Assembly: GCF_000092205.1 (NCBI RefSeq)
Contig: NC_014216.1
Span: forward strand, 2,361,742-2,425,741
Direction of reading: 5' to 3'
Length of the DNA: 64,000 bases
Source: Desulfurivibrio alkaliphilus AHT 2
Lineage (GTDB): Bacteria > Desulfobacterota > Desulfobulbia > Desulfobulbales > Desulfurivibrionaceae
A program made the position numbers and the translations under genes. Below, one piece after another: positions 24,097 to 32,758 of this stretch (the stretch's first letter is position 1; every line of letters begins with the position of its first letter). The notes under the pieces are model-generated. The model was not told where the DNA came from. It made no database searches and saw nothing but the letters and a program-made list of their open reading frames with translations.

Positions 24097-24969
24097 CTAT
24101 TTACCCGCCAGCAACGGAAATCCCAAGGCCTCCCGCCGGGCCACGTACTGCTCCGCCACCCGCCGGGCGATATTGCGAATCCGGCCGATATAGCGGGTCC
24201 GCTCAGCCACACTGATCGCCTTGCGGGCATCCAGCAGGTTGAAGGTATGGGAGCATTTCAGGCAATAATCGTAAGCCGGCAGGGTTAAGTCGAGATCCAG
24301 CAGACGGAAGGCCTCGGCCTCGTAGGCGGCAAAAAACTCCAGCAGCTTGGGCACGCTGGCATGTTCGAAGTTGAAGGCGGAAAACTCCTTTTCCGCCTGC
24401 AAAAAGATATCGCCGTAACTTAATCGTCCGTTCCAGGAGATATCGTACACACTTTCCACCCCCTGCAGATACATGGCGATCCGCTCCAGGCCGTAAGTCA
24501 CCTCCACCGTCACCGGGTGCAATTCCAGGCTGCCGGCCTGCTGGAAATAGGTAAACTGGGTGATCTCCATGCCGTCCAGCCAGACCTCCCAACCCAGACC
24601 GGAGGCACCCAGAGTAGGGGACTCCCAGTCATCCTCGACAAAACGGATATCGTGCTCCAGGGGGTCAAGCCCGAAGCGGGTCAGGCTTTCAATATACATC
24701 TCCTGAATATTCGGCGGCGAAGGCTTGATGATCACCTGGTACTGGTAGTAATGCTGCAGCCGGTTGGGATTTTCCCCATAGCGACCATCGGTGGGCCGCC
24801 GGGAGGGCTGCACATAGGCGGTGCTCCACGGTTCCGGCCCCAAGGCCCGCAGCAGAGTAGCGGGGTGGAAGGTTCCGGCCCCGACTTCCATGTCGTAAGG
24901 CTGCTGGATGGCGCAACCCTTTTTCGCCCAGTAATCGCCCAGGGCAAAGATGATGTCTTGAAAATTCAT
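24097..24969 (-). CDS. glyQ: Glycyl-tRNA synthetase alpha subunit
   Basis: 290-residue class II catalytic subunit of the alpha2beta2-type enzyme. Signature stretches: [56 protein letters not shown] (motif 2 arginine), and [35 protein letters not shown]. It needs the beta subunit GlyS, which usually follows directly; here the DNA after glyQ is the tRNA-Sec gene, so glyS must lie elsewhere. No membrane or targeting segment. Confidence 0.95.
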   Translation of the reverse strand: MNFQDIIFALGDYWAKKGCAIQQPYDMEVGAGTFHPATLLRALGPEPWSTAYVQPSRRPTDGRYGENPNRLQHYYQYQVIIKPSPPNIQEMYIESLTRFGLDPLEHDIRFVEDDWESPTLGASGLGWEVWLDGMEITQFTYFQQAGSLELHPVTVEVTYGLERIAMYLQGVESVYDISWNGRLSYGDIFLQAEKEFSAFNFEHASVPKLLEFFAAYEAEAFRLLDLDLTLPAYDYCLKCSHTFNLLDARKAISVAERTRYIGRIRNIARRVAEQYVARREALGFPLLAGK

Positions 24970-25137
24970 AAGCCGCCAAAAGTAAAAAAATTAACCGGCG
25001 CACCAGGCTACCGGAGATGATGGGCAGAAGCAAGTACCAGAGACGTTTACTGGAGATACCGCCGGGATGTCAAGGGATTTTGCTAACCGTGAGGCAGGAC
25101 GTCACTTTTGGGCTCTATCCTCTGCCAGGCTTAGGGT

Positions 25138-25911
25138 TTAGTCCGGTCTCTGCTGGGCAACGGCAGCCAGATCGGCCACGGTGGCAAGCAACAGCTGCTC
25201 CTGCTGATAAAAAACCACCTTGGCCATGTCCTGCTGTAATGGGCGCATTATATCAGCGGCCATGTCGACCTGCAGCAGCCCTAGGGCTCGCACCGCCAGG
25301 CCACGAACGGCGGCATCGGGAGAGGCAAGGTAAGAGGGGAGATATTCGGGGGCTTTTTTTTGACGTAAAAGTTGGGGCTGTATTACCGCCAACCGTCCCA
25401 GAGCCCACATCAGGCCGCGCTGCAAGGGCGGATACTCCAGGAAAAAACCGTCCTCGCGCATAAAAGAGACCAGAATATGGGCATACTCCTCGGCCAGGCC
25501 GGGGTGCCAGGCCAGGCACTCGGCCATGGCCTCGGGCGCCCCCCAGCCGATGCCGCCGGACTCATCATTGAGGCTCCACATCAGGCGGCGCATCACCACC
25601 CGGGCCGCCTCCAAGTCGCGCCCGGCCAGCTCCGCCAGCAAAGGCCCCAGCAGGCTCACCGCCCGCCAGCGCAAGGCCGGATCGGCATGGCAAAAGAGCG
25701 AAATAAGAACTTTCACCACCGGCGGCCGGGGCATGGCCAGCAACTCCTGCAACAGATCGGGCAGCGCCCCGGCCAGGGTCGCGCCGGCCCTGATCTCCGC
25801 TTCCTGGGCCGCCCGCAGCTTATCGGGGTGACCGGAAAAATCAAACTCGGGCAACGGCCCGGCCCCGGCCAGCAACCCCTGCACCCGTCTTTTTACCGCC
25901 CGCAAGCTCAT
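25138..25911 (-). CDS. HEAT-repeat protein of DVU0298 type
   Basis: 257 residues, all helical, with repeated HEAT-like helix pairs (PVVKVLISLFCHADPALRWR, RAVSLLGPLLAELAGRD, SPDAAVRGLAVRALGLLQVD). A conserved WSLNDESGGIGWGAPEAMAE segment marks the family first named for DVU0298 of Desulfovibrio, found mostly in sulfate reducers and of unknown role; it is thought to serve as a protein-binding scaffold. It ends 27 bases upstream of nothing coding on this strand until glyQ 168 bases on, and starts 26 bases after the flavodiiron gene's stop, so both may share a transcript. Confidence 0.75.
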   Translation of the reverse strand: MSLRAVKRRVQGLLAGAGPLPEFDFSGHPDKLRAAQEAEIRAGATLAGALPDLLQELLAMPRPPVVKVLISLFCHADPALRWRAVSLLGPLLAELAGRDLEAARVVMRRLMWSLNDESGGIGWGAPEAMAECLAWHPGLAEEYAHILVSFMREDGFFLEYPPLQRGLMWALGRLAVIQPQLLRQKKAPEYLPSYLASPDAAVRGLAVRALGLLQVDMAADIMRPLQQDMAKVVFYQQEQLLLATVADLAAVAQQRPD

Positions 25912-25937
25912 CGTAAGCGTTCACCAGCGGCGATGCT

Positions 25938-27125
25938 TCATCCCATGGCACGGGCAATGGCCCGCCCCAACTCCACGCAGTCGGCCAGGGCTTCGTGGGT
26001 GGGCACATTTTTAATCCGCACCCCTTCACCCACCAGCTCAACCCCCATCTCTTCAAGATAACCATTTAAGTGCTTCACCGCTTCACCGCTCCAGCCATAA
26101 GAGCCAAAGGCCGCGCCCAACTTGTTTTTGGGGCGCAGACCCTTCATATAGGTCAGCACATCGGCCATGGCCGGCATAATGTTGTTGTTCAGGGTGGCCG
26201 AGCCGATAATCAGCGCCCGGGCATTGAGCACCTCGGCCATGATGTCGCTGCGATGGTTGCGCCGGGCGTGCAGCAGGCTGATGTTGTTGATTCCTTCCGC
26301 CAGCAGGCCGCTTTCCACGGCCTTGGCCATCTTTTCAGTGCTATGCCACATGGTGTCATAGATAATCACCGCCTTGGCCGCGCTTTCCTGGCGACACCAG
26401 CGCTGATAGGCCTCTACAATGGCCCCGGGGTTGCTACGCCAGATCAGGCCATGATCCGGCGCGATCATCTCAATCTCCAGCCCTTCGGCCTGCACCTGGG
26501 CCAGCAGTTTATCCACCAGCGGCGAGAAGGGCAGCAGGATATTGGCGTAATACTTGGCGGCGTGCGCCATCAATTCGCCTCCATCCACCTCATCGTCAAA
26601 ACGCTGGGAAGTGGCCCAGTGTTGACCGAAGGCGTCGCTGGAAATCAGCAGCTTATCTTCGGGGAGATAGGAAAACATGCTGTCGGGCCAGTGCAGCATC
26701 CGGGTTTCCAAAAAGCGCACCGTCCGCTTGCCCAGGGATATGCTCTCACCGCTTTTTACCACCACCAAGGGCCAGTCTGGTCGGTGAAAATGCTCCAGCA
26801 GGGCCTTTTGCCCCATGGGGGAGCAGAAGATCTTCTCGGGCTTGATCAGCTCAATCATCTCCGGCAGGCAACCGGAATGATCCAACTCCACATGGTTGAC
26901 CACCAGGTAGTCGATTTTCTCCGGCTCAACCACATGGTGCAGGTGGTGCAGCAGATCACTTTTAAACCCCTGGCGCACGGTATCAAACAACACCGTCTTT
27001 TCGTCCCGCACCAGGTAAGCATTGTAGGTGGTGCCTTTTTTTATGGAATACCCATGAAAATCGCGGTTGTTCCAATCCACCGCCCCCACCCAGAAAACAT
27101 CCGGTTTGATCTCCACTGCTTTCAT
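25938..27125 (-). CDS. fprA: Flavodiiron protein (rubredoxin:oxygen oxidoreductase)
   Basis: 395 residues. The N-terminal metallo-beta-lactamase domain carries the diiron ligands in NHVELDHSGCLPE and further His and Asp residues (LHWPDSMFSYLP, then ISSDAFGQHWA). The C-terminal flavodoxin domain starts about residue 250 (AVIIYDTMWHSTEKMAKAV) with FMN loops GSATLNNNIMP and GSYGWSGEA. It reduces O2 to water (or NO to N2O) with electrons from rubredoxin. The start at 27125 suits the family N-terminus (MKAVEIKPDVFWVG) with GGGGGTGG upstream. It is downstream of desulfoferrodoxin and rubrerythrin, together an oxygen-defence block. Confidence 0.92.
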   Translation of the reverse strand: MKAVEIKPDVFWVGAVDWNNRDFHGYSIKKGTTYNAYLVRDEKTVLFDTVRQGFKSDLLHHLHHVVEPEKIDYLVVNHVELDHSGCLPEMIELIKPEKIFCSPMGQKALLEHFHRPDWPLVVVKSGESISLGKRTVRFLETRMLHWPDSMFSYLPEDKLLISSDAFGQHWATSQRFDDEVDGGELMAHAAKYYANILLPFSPLVDKLLAQVQAEGLEIEMIAPDHGLIWRSNPGAIVEAYQRWCRQESAAKAVIIYDTMWHSTEKMAKAVESGLLAEGINNISLLHARRNHRSDIMAEVLNARALIIGSATLNNNIMPAMADVLTYMKGLRPKNKLGAAFGSYGWSGEAVKHLNGYLEEMGVELVGEGVRIKNVPTHEALADCVELGRAIARAMG

Positions 27126-27243
27126 AAAGCCACCCCCTGCCAAAAAGTTTACTTCTGAACGATACGATTACGGCCCGTCAGACAAGCAAGTTAGTACATC
27201 CGGTAAACGGTACGAATTATCTAAAAAGCATCGCCACCAACAG

Positions 27244-27353
27244 CTTAAGCGGCCGATAGTGACGCAGATTTGGGCAAGCGGACCGGCGCCGCGTACACCA
27301 GTACGCAAGCCGGGCCGATCGCCCAAAGCTGCGGTGCTAGCGGCCGCTTAAGC
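27244..27353 (+). repeat. Palindromic repeat, copy 1
   Basis: Outer arms CTTAAGCGGCCG and CGGCCGCTTAAG enclose inner arms CGCAGATTTGGGC and GCCCAAAGCTGCG, then a central GCGTAC/GTACGC hairpin. The inner ~75 bases are nearly identical to copy 2 (32650-32758); copy 3 (61026-61131) keeps the inner arms only, inverted. The right arm overlaps the stop codon of the desulfoferrodoxin gene, separating it from fprA, so it may act as transcription attenuator or terminator. Confidence 0.85.
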
Positions 27354-27722
27354 CTTCCAGAGACCGTGGAGGTTGCAGTACTCCCGGGCGCTGACCTGGG
27401 CCGCCTCCACCGGGAAAAAGGCCTCCGGCGGCTGGCCGGGTTGCAGGAACTGCCGATAGACCTTACCGTCGGCCAGCAACTCAATCCATTCGATGTAGTG
27501 CTTCTCTTCCATGGGGTGAGCCACCGAACCCACCTTGACCAGGTAACCGCCTTCCGCCTTTTCAATCACCGGCACATGCTTTTCCTGGGCCGCGTCCACG
27601 GTGTTTTCGGTCATCAACCGCATGGGCTGGCCGCAGCAAACCAGTTGTCCCTGGCCGCCATGCAACACTTCAACGATGTTACCGCACAGATCACACTTAT
27701 ATACTTCCTGTTGTTTGGCCAT
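27348..27722 (-). CDS. dfx: Desulfoferrodoxin (superoxide reductase, 2Fe type)
   Basis: 124 residues. Center I (rubredoxin-like FeS4) uses the cysteines in KCDLCGN and LVCCGQP. Center II, the superoxide-reducing FeHis4Cys site, uses His in [20 protein letters not shown] and the final CNLHGLWK, with the catalytic Glu/Lys loop EKHV present. It reduces superoxide to peroxide without producing oxygen. The ATG follows an AGGTTGG-type site. It lies between rubrerythrin (upstream) and fprA (downstream), from which it is parted by the palindromic repeat. Confidence 0.95.
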   Translation of the reverse strand: MAKQQEVYKCDLCGNIVEVLHGGQGQLVCCGQPMRLMTENTVDAAQEKHVPVIEKAEGGYLVKVGSVAHPMEEKHYIEWIELLADGKVYRQFLQPGQPPEAFFPVEAAQVSAREYCNLHGLWKA

Positions 27723-27784
27723 GGTAGTCCAACCTCCACTTCCGTTTTTCGTAACAACTCTCAGGGGCGGGGCCCCCAGAACAC

Positions 27785-28360
27785 CTACCAGTTTTCTTTC
27801 AGTAGTTCAAAATGGGCCTGGGCATGATCACAGGCCGGGCAACGGTCCGGGGCTTCCGTGCCACGATGGTTGTAGCCACAGTTGCGACACTTCCAAGCCG
27901 TCTCCTGTTCCCGCTTAAAAACCCGGCCCGCTTCGATATTGGCCTTGAAAGCCAGGAACCTTTTTTCATGGAAGGCCTCGGCCATCGCAATGCTGGTAAA
28001 AATATCGGCAATCTCGGCAAAACCCTCTTCCCGGGCCACCTTGGCAAAGCTGGGGTACATTTCGGTATATTCATGATTTTCCCCGCCGGCTGCCTCGGCC
28101 AGATTTTCTGCGGTGGTGCCAATCACCCCGGCGGGAAACGAGCCGCTGATCTCCACTTCACCGCCTTCCAGCAGCTTGAACAGGCGTTTGGCATGCTCTT
28201 TTTCGTGGTTGGCGGTTTCCTCGAACGCCGCGGAAATTTGAACATAACCCTCTTTTTTGGCCTGGGCGGCAAAATAGGTATAACGGTTGCGGGCCTGAGA
28301 CTCACCGGCAAAAGCGGTGAGCAGGTTCTTTTCGGTTTTGGTGCCCTTCAGTGATTTCAT
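27785..28360 (-). CDS. rbr: Rubrerythrin
   Basis: 191 residues. Ferritin-like diiron domain with E-x-x-H motifs ([16 protein letters not shown] and [13 protein letters not shown]) at about residues 1-145, then a rubredoxin-like FeS4 domain ([19 protein letters not shown]). It reduces hydrogen peroxide, the product of desulfoferrodoxin, with rubredoxin electrons. The ATG at 28360 has GGAGG 8 bases upstream. A dyad at 28398-28412 lies in its promoter region. The PerR-type regulator gene is just upstream. Confidence 0.95.
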   Translation of the reverse strand: MKSLKGTKTEKNLLTAFAGESQARNRYTYFAAQAKKEGYVQISAAFEETANHEKEHAKRLFKLLEGGEVEISGSFPAGVIGTTAENLAEAAGGENHEYTEMYPSFAKVAREEGFAEIADIFTSIAMAEAFHEKRFLAFKANIEAGRVFKREQETAWKCRNCGYNHRGTEAPDRCPACDHAQAHFELLKENW

Positions 28361-28397
28361 GTTTACAACCTCCAAAGCTGGACAGGGTTAAAAAAAT

Positions 28398-28412
28398 TAT
28401 GACAAAATCATA
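28398..28412 (-). promoter_or_regulatory. Dyad TATGA-N5-TCATA upstream of rubrerythrin
   Basis: Perfect 5-bp arms around CAAAA, 38 bases upstream of the rbr start codon. A candidate site for the neighbouring PerR/Fur-type regulator, though it does not match the classical 7-1-7 box well. Confidence 0.35.
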
Positions 28413-28438
28413 GCTAGGTCGGCAGAGAAACTCCAGCC

Positions 28439-28496
28439 CAAAAAAAAGGCCGGTTCACGGACCCCGGCCATTCAGCGCCGGGGCAGTGAGCCGGCC
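28439..28496 (-). terminator. Rho-independent terminator of the PerR-type gene
   Basis: Read on the minus strand: GGCCGGCTCAC pairs with GTGAACCGGCC with one mismatch, with inner CCCCGGC/GCCGGGG pairing, followed by eight T. It lies 17 bases after the regulator's stop. Confidence 0.88.
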
Positions 28497-28513
28497 AACC
28501 ACAGAAAATGGGA

Positions 28514-28903
28514 TTAGCAACATTCAGGACAAAGGCCTGCAAACTCCAGACTGTGACGCACGATAGTAAAATCAGTATGCTTGCGGGCCTTCTGCTCAAC
28601 ATCCAACTCCAGGGACAGATCCAAATCGTCCACCCGATCACACTTGAGACAGCGGACATGATAATGAGGGGCGGCGTTGCCGTCAAAACGCTTCTGGGTT
28701 CCGCCTACGGCCAGTTTCTGGATCATGCCGTTTTCGGCCATCAACTCCAGATTACGATACACGGTTCCCAGGCTGATCCGCGGCAGCCGCCTTCTTACCA
28801 TCTGGTAAAGCTCATCGGCGGTGGGGTGGCTACGCACCTTGCAAAGCTCGTCGAGCAGAACCTGGCGCTGTTTGGTTACCCGTAATGATGTTCCGAGGGA
28901 CAT
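28514..28903 (-). CDS. perR: Fur-family regulator, PerR-like
   Basis: 129 residues. N-terminal winged helix (VTKQRQVLLDELCKVRSHPT, LPRISLGTVYRNLELMAENG), dimer domain with the metal-binding HYHVRCLKCDRVDD and a second CxxC at the end (GLCPECC), which form the structural zinc site. The setting next to rbr, dfx and fprA makes a peroxide-sensing PerR more likely than an iron-sensing Fur. The ATG at 28903 has GGAGG 5 bases upstream; upstream in-frame codons lack a site. Probably represses the downstream block and itself. Confidence 0.85.
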   Translation of the reverse strand: MSLGTSLRVTKQRQVLLDELCKVRSHPTADELYQMVRRRLPRISLGTVYRNLELMAENGMIQKLAVGGTQKRFDGNAAPHYHVRCLKCDRVDDLDLSLELDVEQKARKHTDFTIVRHSLEFAGLCPECC

Positions 28904-29140
28904 GGTTTCCTCCCTGTTTGTTGTTTTATCTAAAAAATCTATATTTAAAGCGCCCCAACAGAGGCGCGACAGCCTAAGCTTCAACCAAGGGCCATGGTTA
29001 CCGCACAAACAGCAAACAGTAATCTTTGCTATTTTTCATATAATAAGTCAATCTTGCGCAATAAGCAAGGGTAAGATTGCTACATATAACAGCAGTTACT
29101 AAAAAAGGAAAACCTTTTAACAAAAAATTTTCATTGCCTC

Positions 29141-30139
29141 CTAACACACCATTTTCACGACCACTCTCCCCAGGTGACGCCCCGCCAAAATGGTCGTGAT
29201 TTTTTCATCCACCTCCTCCAGGGCTATCTCGGTGACCAGCGCCTCCAGGTCCTTGATCTGCCACAGGTCGGCCAGGCGTTGCCACAGCAGGCGGCGGCGG
29301 GGCATGGGGCACTGGGCGCTGTCGATCCCGGCCAGGGTAACCCCGCGCAAGATGAAGGGATAAACATTGAGGGGCAGGTCGGGGGAGGCGGCGTTGCCGC
29401 AACAGGTCACCAGGCCGTCGTAGCGGCAGGATTTAACGGCGGTGGCCAGAATCGGCCCCCCCACCGTATCCACCACCCCGGCCCAGCGCCCTTTAAGCAG
29501 CATGCGCCCGCTTTCATCAACGGCTTCCGCCCGGCCCAGCACCTGCTCCGCCCCCAGCCGAGTCAACAGCTCTTCCTGTTCGGCCTTGCCGGTGACCGCG
29601 CAAACCCGGTAACCAAGACCGGCCAGCATGGCCAGGGCCAGAATCCCCACCCCTCCGGTGGCGCCGGTGACCAGAATTTTGCCATCTTCCGGCCGTACCG
29701 GAAAATCCACCAGCCGGGCTACGCACTGGGCGGCGGTAAAACCGGCGGTGCCGTACATCATGCACTGGCGCAGGCTCAAGCCGGAGGGCCGCGGCATCAC
29801 CCACTCCGCCGGCACCCGAATATATTCCGCCAGCCCCCCGGGAGTATTCATCCCCAGGTCATAGCAGGAAACCACCACCTCATCACCGGGCTTAAACTCG
29901 CTACTCCGGCTTTCCTCCACCACCCCGGCGGCATCAATCCCCGGGGTGTGCGGATAGCGCCTGGTCACCCCGCGGTTGCCGCTGGCGGACAAGGCATCCT
30001 TGTAATTAAGAGACGAAAAGCAAACCCGAACCAGCACCTCGTGGTCCGGCAACTGAGCCAAATCCCGGGTCACCACCCGGCGGACAAAAGAGCCGTCTTC
30101 TTCACTTACCTGCAGGGCCCGAAATTTTTTCAGCTTCAT
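29141..30139 (-). CDS. YhdH/AcuI-type zinc-free quinone oxidoreductase
   Basis: 332-residue medium-chain dehydrogenase/reductase. GroES-like N-terminus (VLVRVCFSSLNYKDALSASG, TPGIDAAGVV), Rossmann motif VTGATGGVGILALAMLAGLG with NADPH preference, and PGGLAEYIRVPAEWVMP. No structural zinc cysteines. YhdH/AcuI enzymes reduce acryloyl-CoA or related enoyl compounds; in an anaerobe it may detoxify acrylate or act in propionate routes. It is divergent from the EF-G-like gene; the 168 bases between hold both promoters. A 237-base AT-rich gap separates it from the PerR gene. Confidence 0.85.
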   Translation of the reverse strand: MKLKKFRALQVSEEDGSFVRRVVTRDLAQLPDHEVLVRVCFSSLNYKDALSASGNRGVTRRYPHTPGIDAAGVVEESRSSEFKPGDEVVVSCYDLGMNTPGGLAEYIRVPAEWVMPRPSGLSLRQCMMYGTAGFTAAQCVARLVDFPVRPEDGKILVTGATGGVGILALAMLAGLGYRVCAVTGKAEQEELLTRLGAEQVLGRAEAVDESGRMLLKGRWAGVVDTVGGPILATAVKSCRYDGLVTCCGNAASPDLPLNVYPFILRGVTLAGIDSAQCPMPRRRLLWQRLADLWQIKDLEALVTEIALEEVDEKITTILAGRHLGRVVVKMVC

Positions 30140-30307
30140 GTTGCAATATCTCCCAAAAGCAGAGGTTATATGGCCAATTTGGCCAAAAAAACAAAGTTGT
30201 CTTGCCAGCCCGGCGCCATTGCGGGTAAAGAGTATAGGATATGTTCGTACCGGTCAATCCTGAGTCAAGCTTTTGTCCGCCAACCTTCACCGCAAGAGAG
30301 GTGCCCC

Positions 30308-32416
30308 ATGAAGCTTTATGATGACAAGTACATTAAAAACATTGTGCTGCTTGGCAGTGTAAAATCCGGGAAAACCACCCTGGCCGAAACCATGGTTTTC
30401 GAGGCCGGGCTCTCCCAGCGCCGGGGCACGGTGGAAGACCAAAACACCATTTCCGACTTTCATGAAATCGAGCATCAGCGGGGCAACTCGGTTTACGCCA
30501 CCCTGCTGCATACCGACTGGCGGGATTACAAGATCAACATCATCGACACCCCGGGGCTCGATGATTTTGTCGGCGAAACCATCTCCTCGCTGCGGGTGGC
30601 GGACACCGCGGTGATGCTGATCAACGCCCAGTACGGGGTAGAGGTGGGCACCGAACTGACCTGGAACTACACCGAAAATCACCGCATTCCGGCGATGTTT
30701 GCCGTCAACCAGGTGGATCACCCCAAATCCGACTTTTTCAGCGCCGTGGAGGCCATCCAGGAGAGTTTCGGGCCGGCGGCCATTCTCATGCAGTATCCCC
30801 TGAACGAGGGTGAGGGCTTTGACTGCATCATCGATTTGCTGAAGATGACCATGTACAAGTTTCCTCCCGAAGGCGGCAAGCCGGAAAAGCTGGCCATTCC
30901 CGAGGCAGAGCAGGAACAGGCCGCCGAATTGCACAACCAGTTGGTTGAAAAGGCGGCGGAAAATGACGAAGAGCTGATGGAGCTCTACTTTGAAAAGGGC
31001 AGCCTGGACGAAGATGAGATGCGCAAGGGGCTCAAGATCGGCATGCTCAACCGCGAGGTCTTCCCCATCTTCTGCCTCTCGGCCAAGCGCAACATGGGCA
31101 GCGGCCGGATGATGGGCTTCATCGACAACGTGGCCCCCTCGGCCACCGAGATGCCGCCGGAACAGACCGCCGACGACCGGGAGCTGTCCTCCGACCCGGC
31201 CGGCCCCCCGGTGGTCTTTGTCTTCAAGACCCTGGTGGAGCAGTTCCTGGGCAAGATCACCTTCTTCAAGGTCTGCTCCGGCGAGATCAGCGAGGGGATG
31301 GACCTGGTCAACAGCGAAACGGGCGAAACCGAGCGCTTGAACCAGCTTTTCATCATGTCCGGCAAAAACCGCCAGCCGGTGAGCAAGCTGGTGGCCGGCG
31401 ACCTGGGCGCCACCCTGAAGATGAAGGGCACCAAAACCAACCACACCCTGCACGGCAAGGATTCGCCGGTCAGCCTGAAACCCATCGACTTTCCCGAGCC
31501 GCGCATCCGCACCGCGGTGGCGGCCGCCGACAAGAAGGACGACGACAAGCTGGGCGAGGCCTTAAGGGAAATCCAGGCCGAAGATCCCACCATCAAGGCC
31601 GAGCTCTCGCCGGAGTTACGGCAGTTGATCCTCTGGGGCCAGGGCGAGTTGCACCTCAACCTGGTCAAGTGGCGGCTGGAGAATATTTACGGCATCAAGG
31701 TCGAGTTCATCGAGCCCAAAATCCCCTACCGGGAGACCATCCGCAAGGCGGCCACCGCCACCTATCGGCACAAGAAACAATCCGGCGGCTCCGGCCAGTT
31801 TGCCGAGGTGCACCTGCGCATCGAGCCTTACGAGGAAGGGATGGCCGATCCCACCGATCTCACGGTGCGCGGCAAGGAAGAGATCGAGCTGCCCTGGGGC
31901 GGCAAGCTGGTCTTTTACAACTGCATTGTCGGCGGGGTGATCGATGCCAAGTTTCTGCCCTCGATTTTGAAAGGGGTGATGGAAAAGATGCAGGAGGGGC
32001 CGATGACCGGTTCCTACGTGCGGGATGTAAGGGTGATGGTCTTCGACGGCAAGATGCACCCGGTGGATTCCAACGACATCTCGTTCAAGATCGCCGGCGC
32101 CCAGGCCTTCAAAGAGGCCTTCCGCAACGCCAACCCCCTGGTGCTGGAACCCCTCTACGACATGGAGGTGATGGTGCCGGAGGACCTGATGGGCGACGTG
32201 ATGAGCGACCTGCAGAGCCGGCGCTCAATGATCAGCGGCATGGAGTCCCAAGGCCGTTACCAGTTGATCAAGGCCATCACCCCCCTGGCCGAGCAGCACC
32301 GCTACTCCACCACCCTGAAGTCCCTGACCCAGGGCCGGGCCAGCTTCCGCTGCAACTTCCGGGAATACGCCCCGGTGCCCCAAGATATCCAGCAGAAGCT
32401 CACCACCGTGGAGTGA
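30308..32416 (+). CDS. EF-G-like translational GTPase (FusA paralog)
   Basis: 702 residues with all five EF-G domains. GTPase motifs: G1 GSVKSGKTT (canonical EF-G has GHVDHGKT), G3 DTPGLDDF, G4 NQVD instead of NKxD. The switch I segment ISDFHEIEHQRGNSVYATLL is distinct. Domain III-IV boundary: GQGELHLNLVKWRLENIYG; domain IV: GSGQFAEVHLRIEP; domain V: MISGMESQGRYQLIKAITPL. This divergent branch coexists with true EF-G in Bacteroidetes and Desulfobacterota; its role (translocation variant, ribosome recycling or stress) is not settled. The start at 30308 fits the family and has GAGAGG upstream; the frame is open far upstream only because it is antisense to yhdH. Confidence 0.88.
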   Translation: MKLYDDKYIKNIVLLGSVKSGKTTLAETMVFEAGLSQRRGTVEDQNTISDFHEIEHQRGNSVYATLLHTDWRDYKINIIDTPGLDDFVGETISSLRVADTAVMLINAQYGVEVGTELTWNYTENHRIPAMFAVNQVDHPKSDFFSAVEAIQESFGPAAILMQYPLNEGEGFDCIIDLLKMTMYKFPPEGGKPEKLAIPEAEQEQAAELHNQLVEKAAENDEELMELYFEKGSLDEDEMRKGLKIGMLNREVFPIFCLSAKRNMGSGRMMGFIDNVAPSATEMPPEQTADDRELSSDPAGPPVVFVFKTLVEQFLGKITFFKVCSGEISEGMDLVNSETGETERLNQLFIMSGKNRQPVSKLVAGDLGATLKMKGTKTNHTLHGKDSPVSLKPIDFPEPRIRTAVAAADKKDDDKLGEALREIQAEDPTIKAELSPELRQLILWGQGELHLNLVKWRLENIYGIKVEFIEPKIPYRETIRKAATATYRHKKQSGGSGQFAEVHLRIEPYEEGMADPTDLTVRGKEEIELPWGGKLVFYNCIVGGVIDAKFLPSILKGVMEKMQEGPMTGSYVRDVRVMVFDGKMHPVDSNDISFKIAGAQAFKEAFRNANPLVLEPLYDMEVMVPEDLMGDVMSDLQSRRSMISGMESQGRYQLIKAITPLAEQHRYSTTLKSLTQGRASFRCNFREYAPVPQDIQQKLTTVE

Positions 32417-32457
32417 TGTCGGTTTCGGCTATGCGTATCCACTAACCGCCCGTTTGG

Positions 32458-32561
32458 GGGCGGGATGCGGTTGGTTTTTTCGCTCATTCTCGGCGTGCTG
32501 ACGCACGCCTCCGAGGCGTCCAGAGGACGAAACCCGCGAAAAAACCAACCGCATCCCGCCC
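32458..32561 (+). repeat. Perfect 26-bp inverted repeat, 52-base loop
   Basis: Left arm 32458-32483 and right arm 32536-32561 are exact complements. The loop contains a smaller GGCGTG/CACGCC hairpin. It is located 40 bases after the EF-G-like gene. Each arm has a run of six T or A, so it may end transcription from both sides, but the long loop and perfect arms are beyond what a terminator needs. The whole gap 32417-32757 consists of this repeat, ~90 bases with nothing evident, and the palindromic repeat copy 2. Confidence 0.85.
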
Positions 32562-32649
32562 GGGAACGCCCCTTGGAAGTTGCCGCCCGCAGCCACACGG
32601 CCAAAACGCCCCTTTCCTGTCCTCCCCGCCAAAACCACCCTGCCCTCGC

Positions 32650-32758
32650 GGAAAACGTTCAGCAGTGCCGCAGGTTTGGGCAAGCGGACCGGCGCCGCGT
32701 ACACCAGTACGCAAGCCGGGCCGATCGCCCAAAGATGCGGTGCTGATGGACGTTTTCC
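32650..32758 (+). repeat. Palindromic repeat, copy 2
   Basis: Outer arms GGAAAACGT and ACGTTTTCC; next pairs CAGCAGTGCCGCA with TGCGGTGCTG; then TTTGGGC/GCCCAAA and the central GCGTAC/GTACGC. From TTTGGGCAAGCGGACC to the GCCCAAA arm it matches copy 1 base for base. It directly follows the convergent end of yitT, whose stop codon it touches. Confidence 0.85.

Noticed and set aside
29174-30307. In-frame upstream extension of the EF-G-like gene by 378 codons
   Set aside because: It is antisense to the well-supported yhdH-type gene, lacks a ribosome site, and has Gly/His/Gln-rich antisense composition; true EF-G homology begins at 30308.
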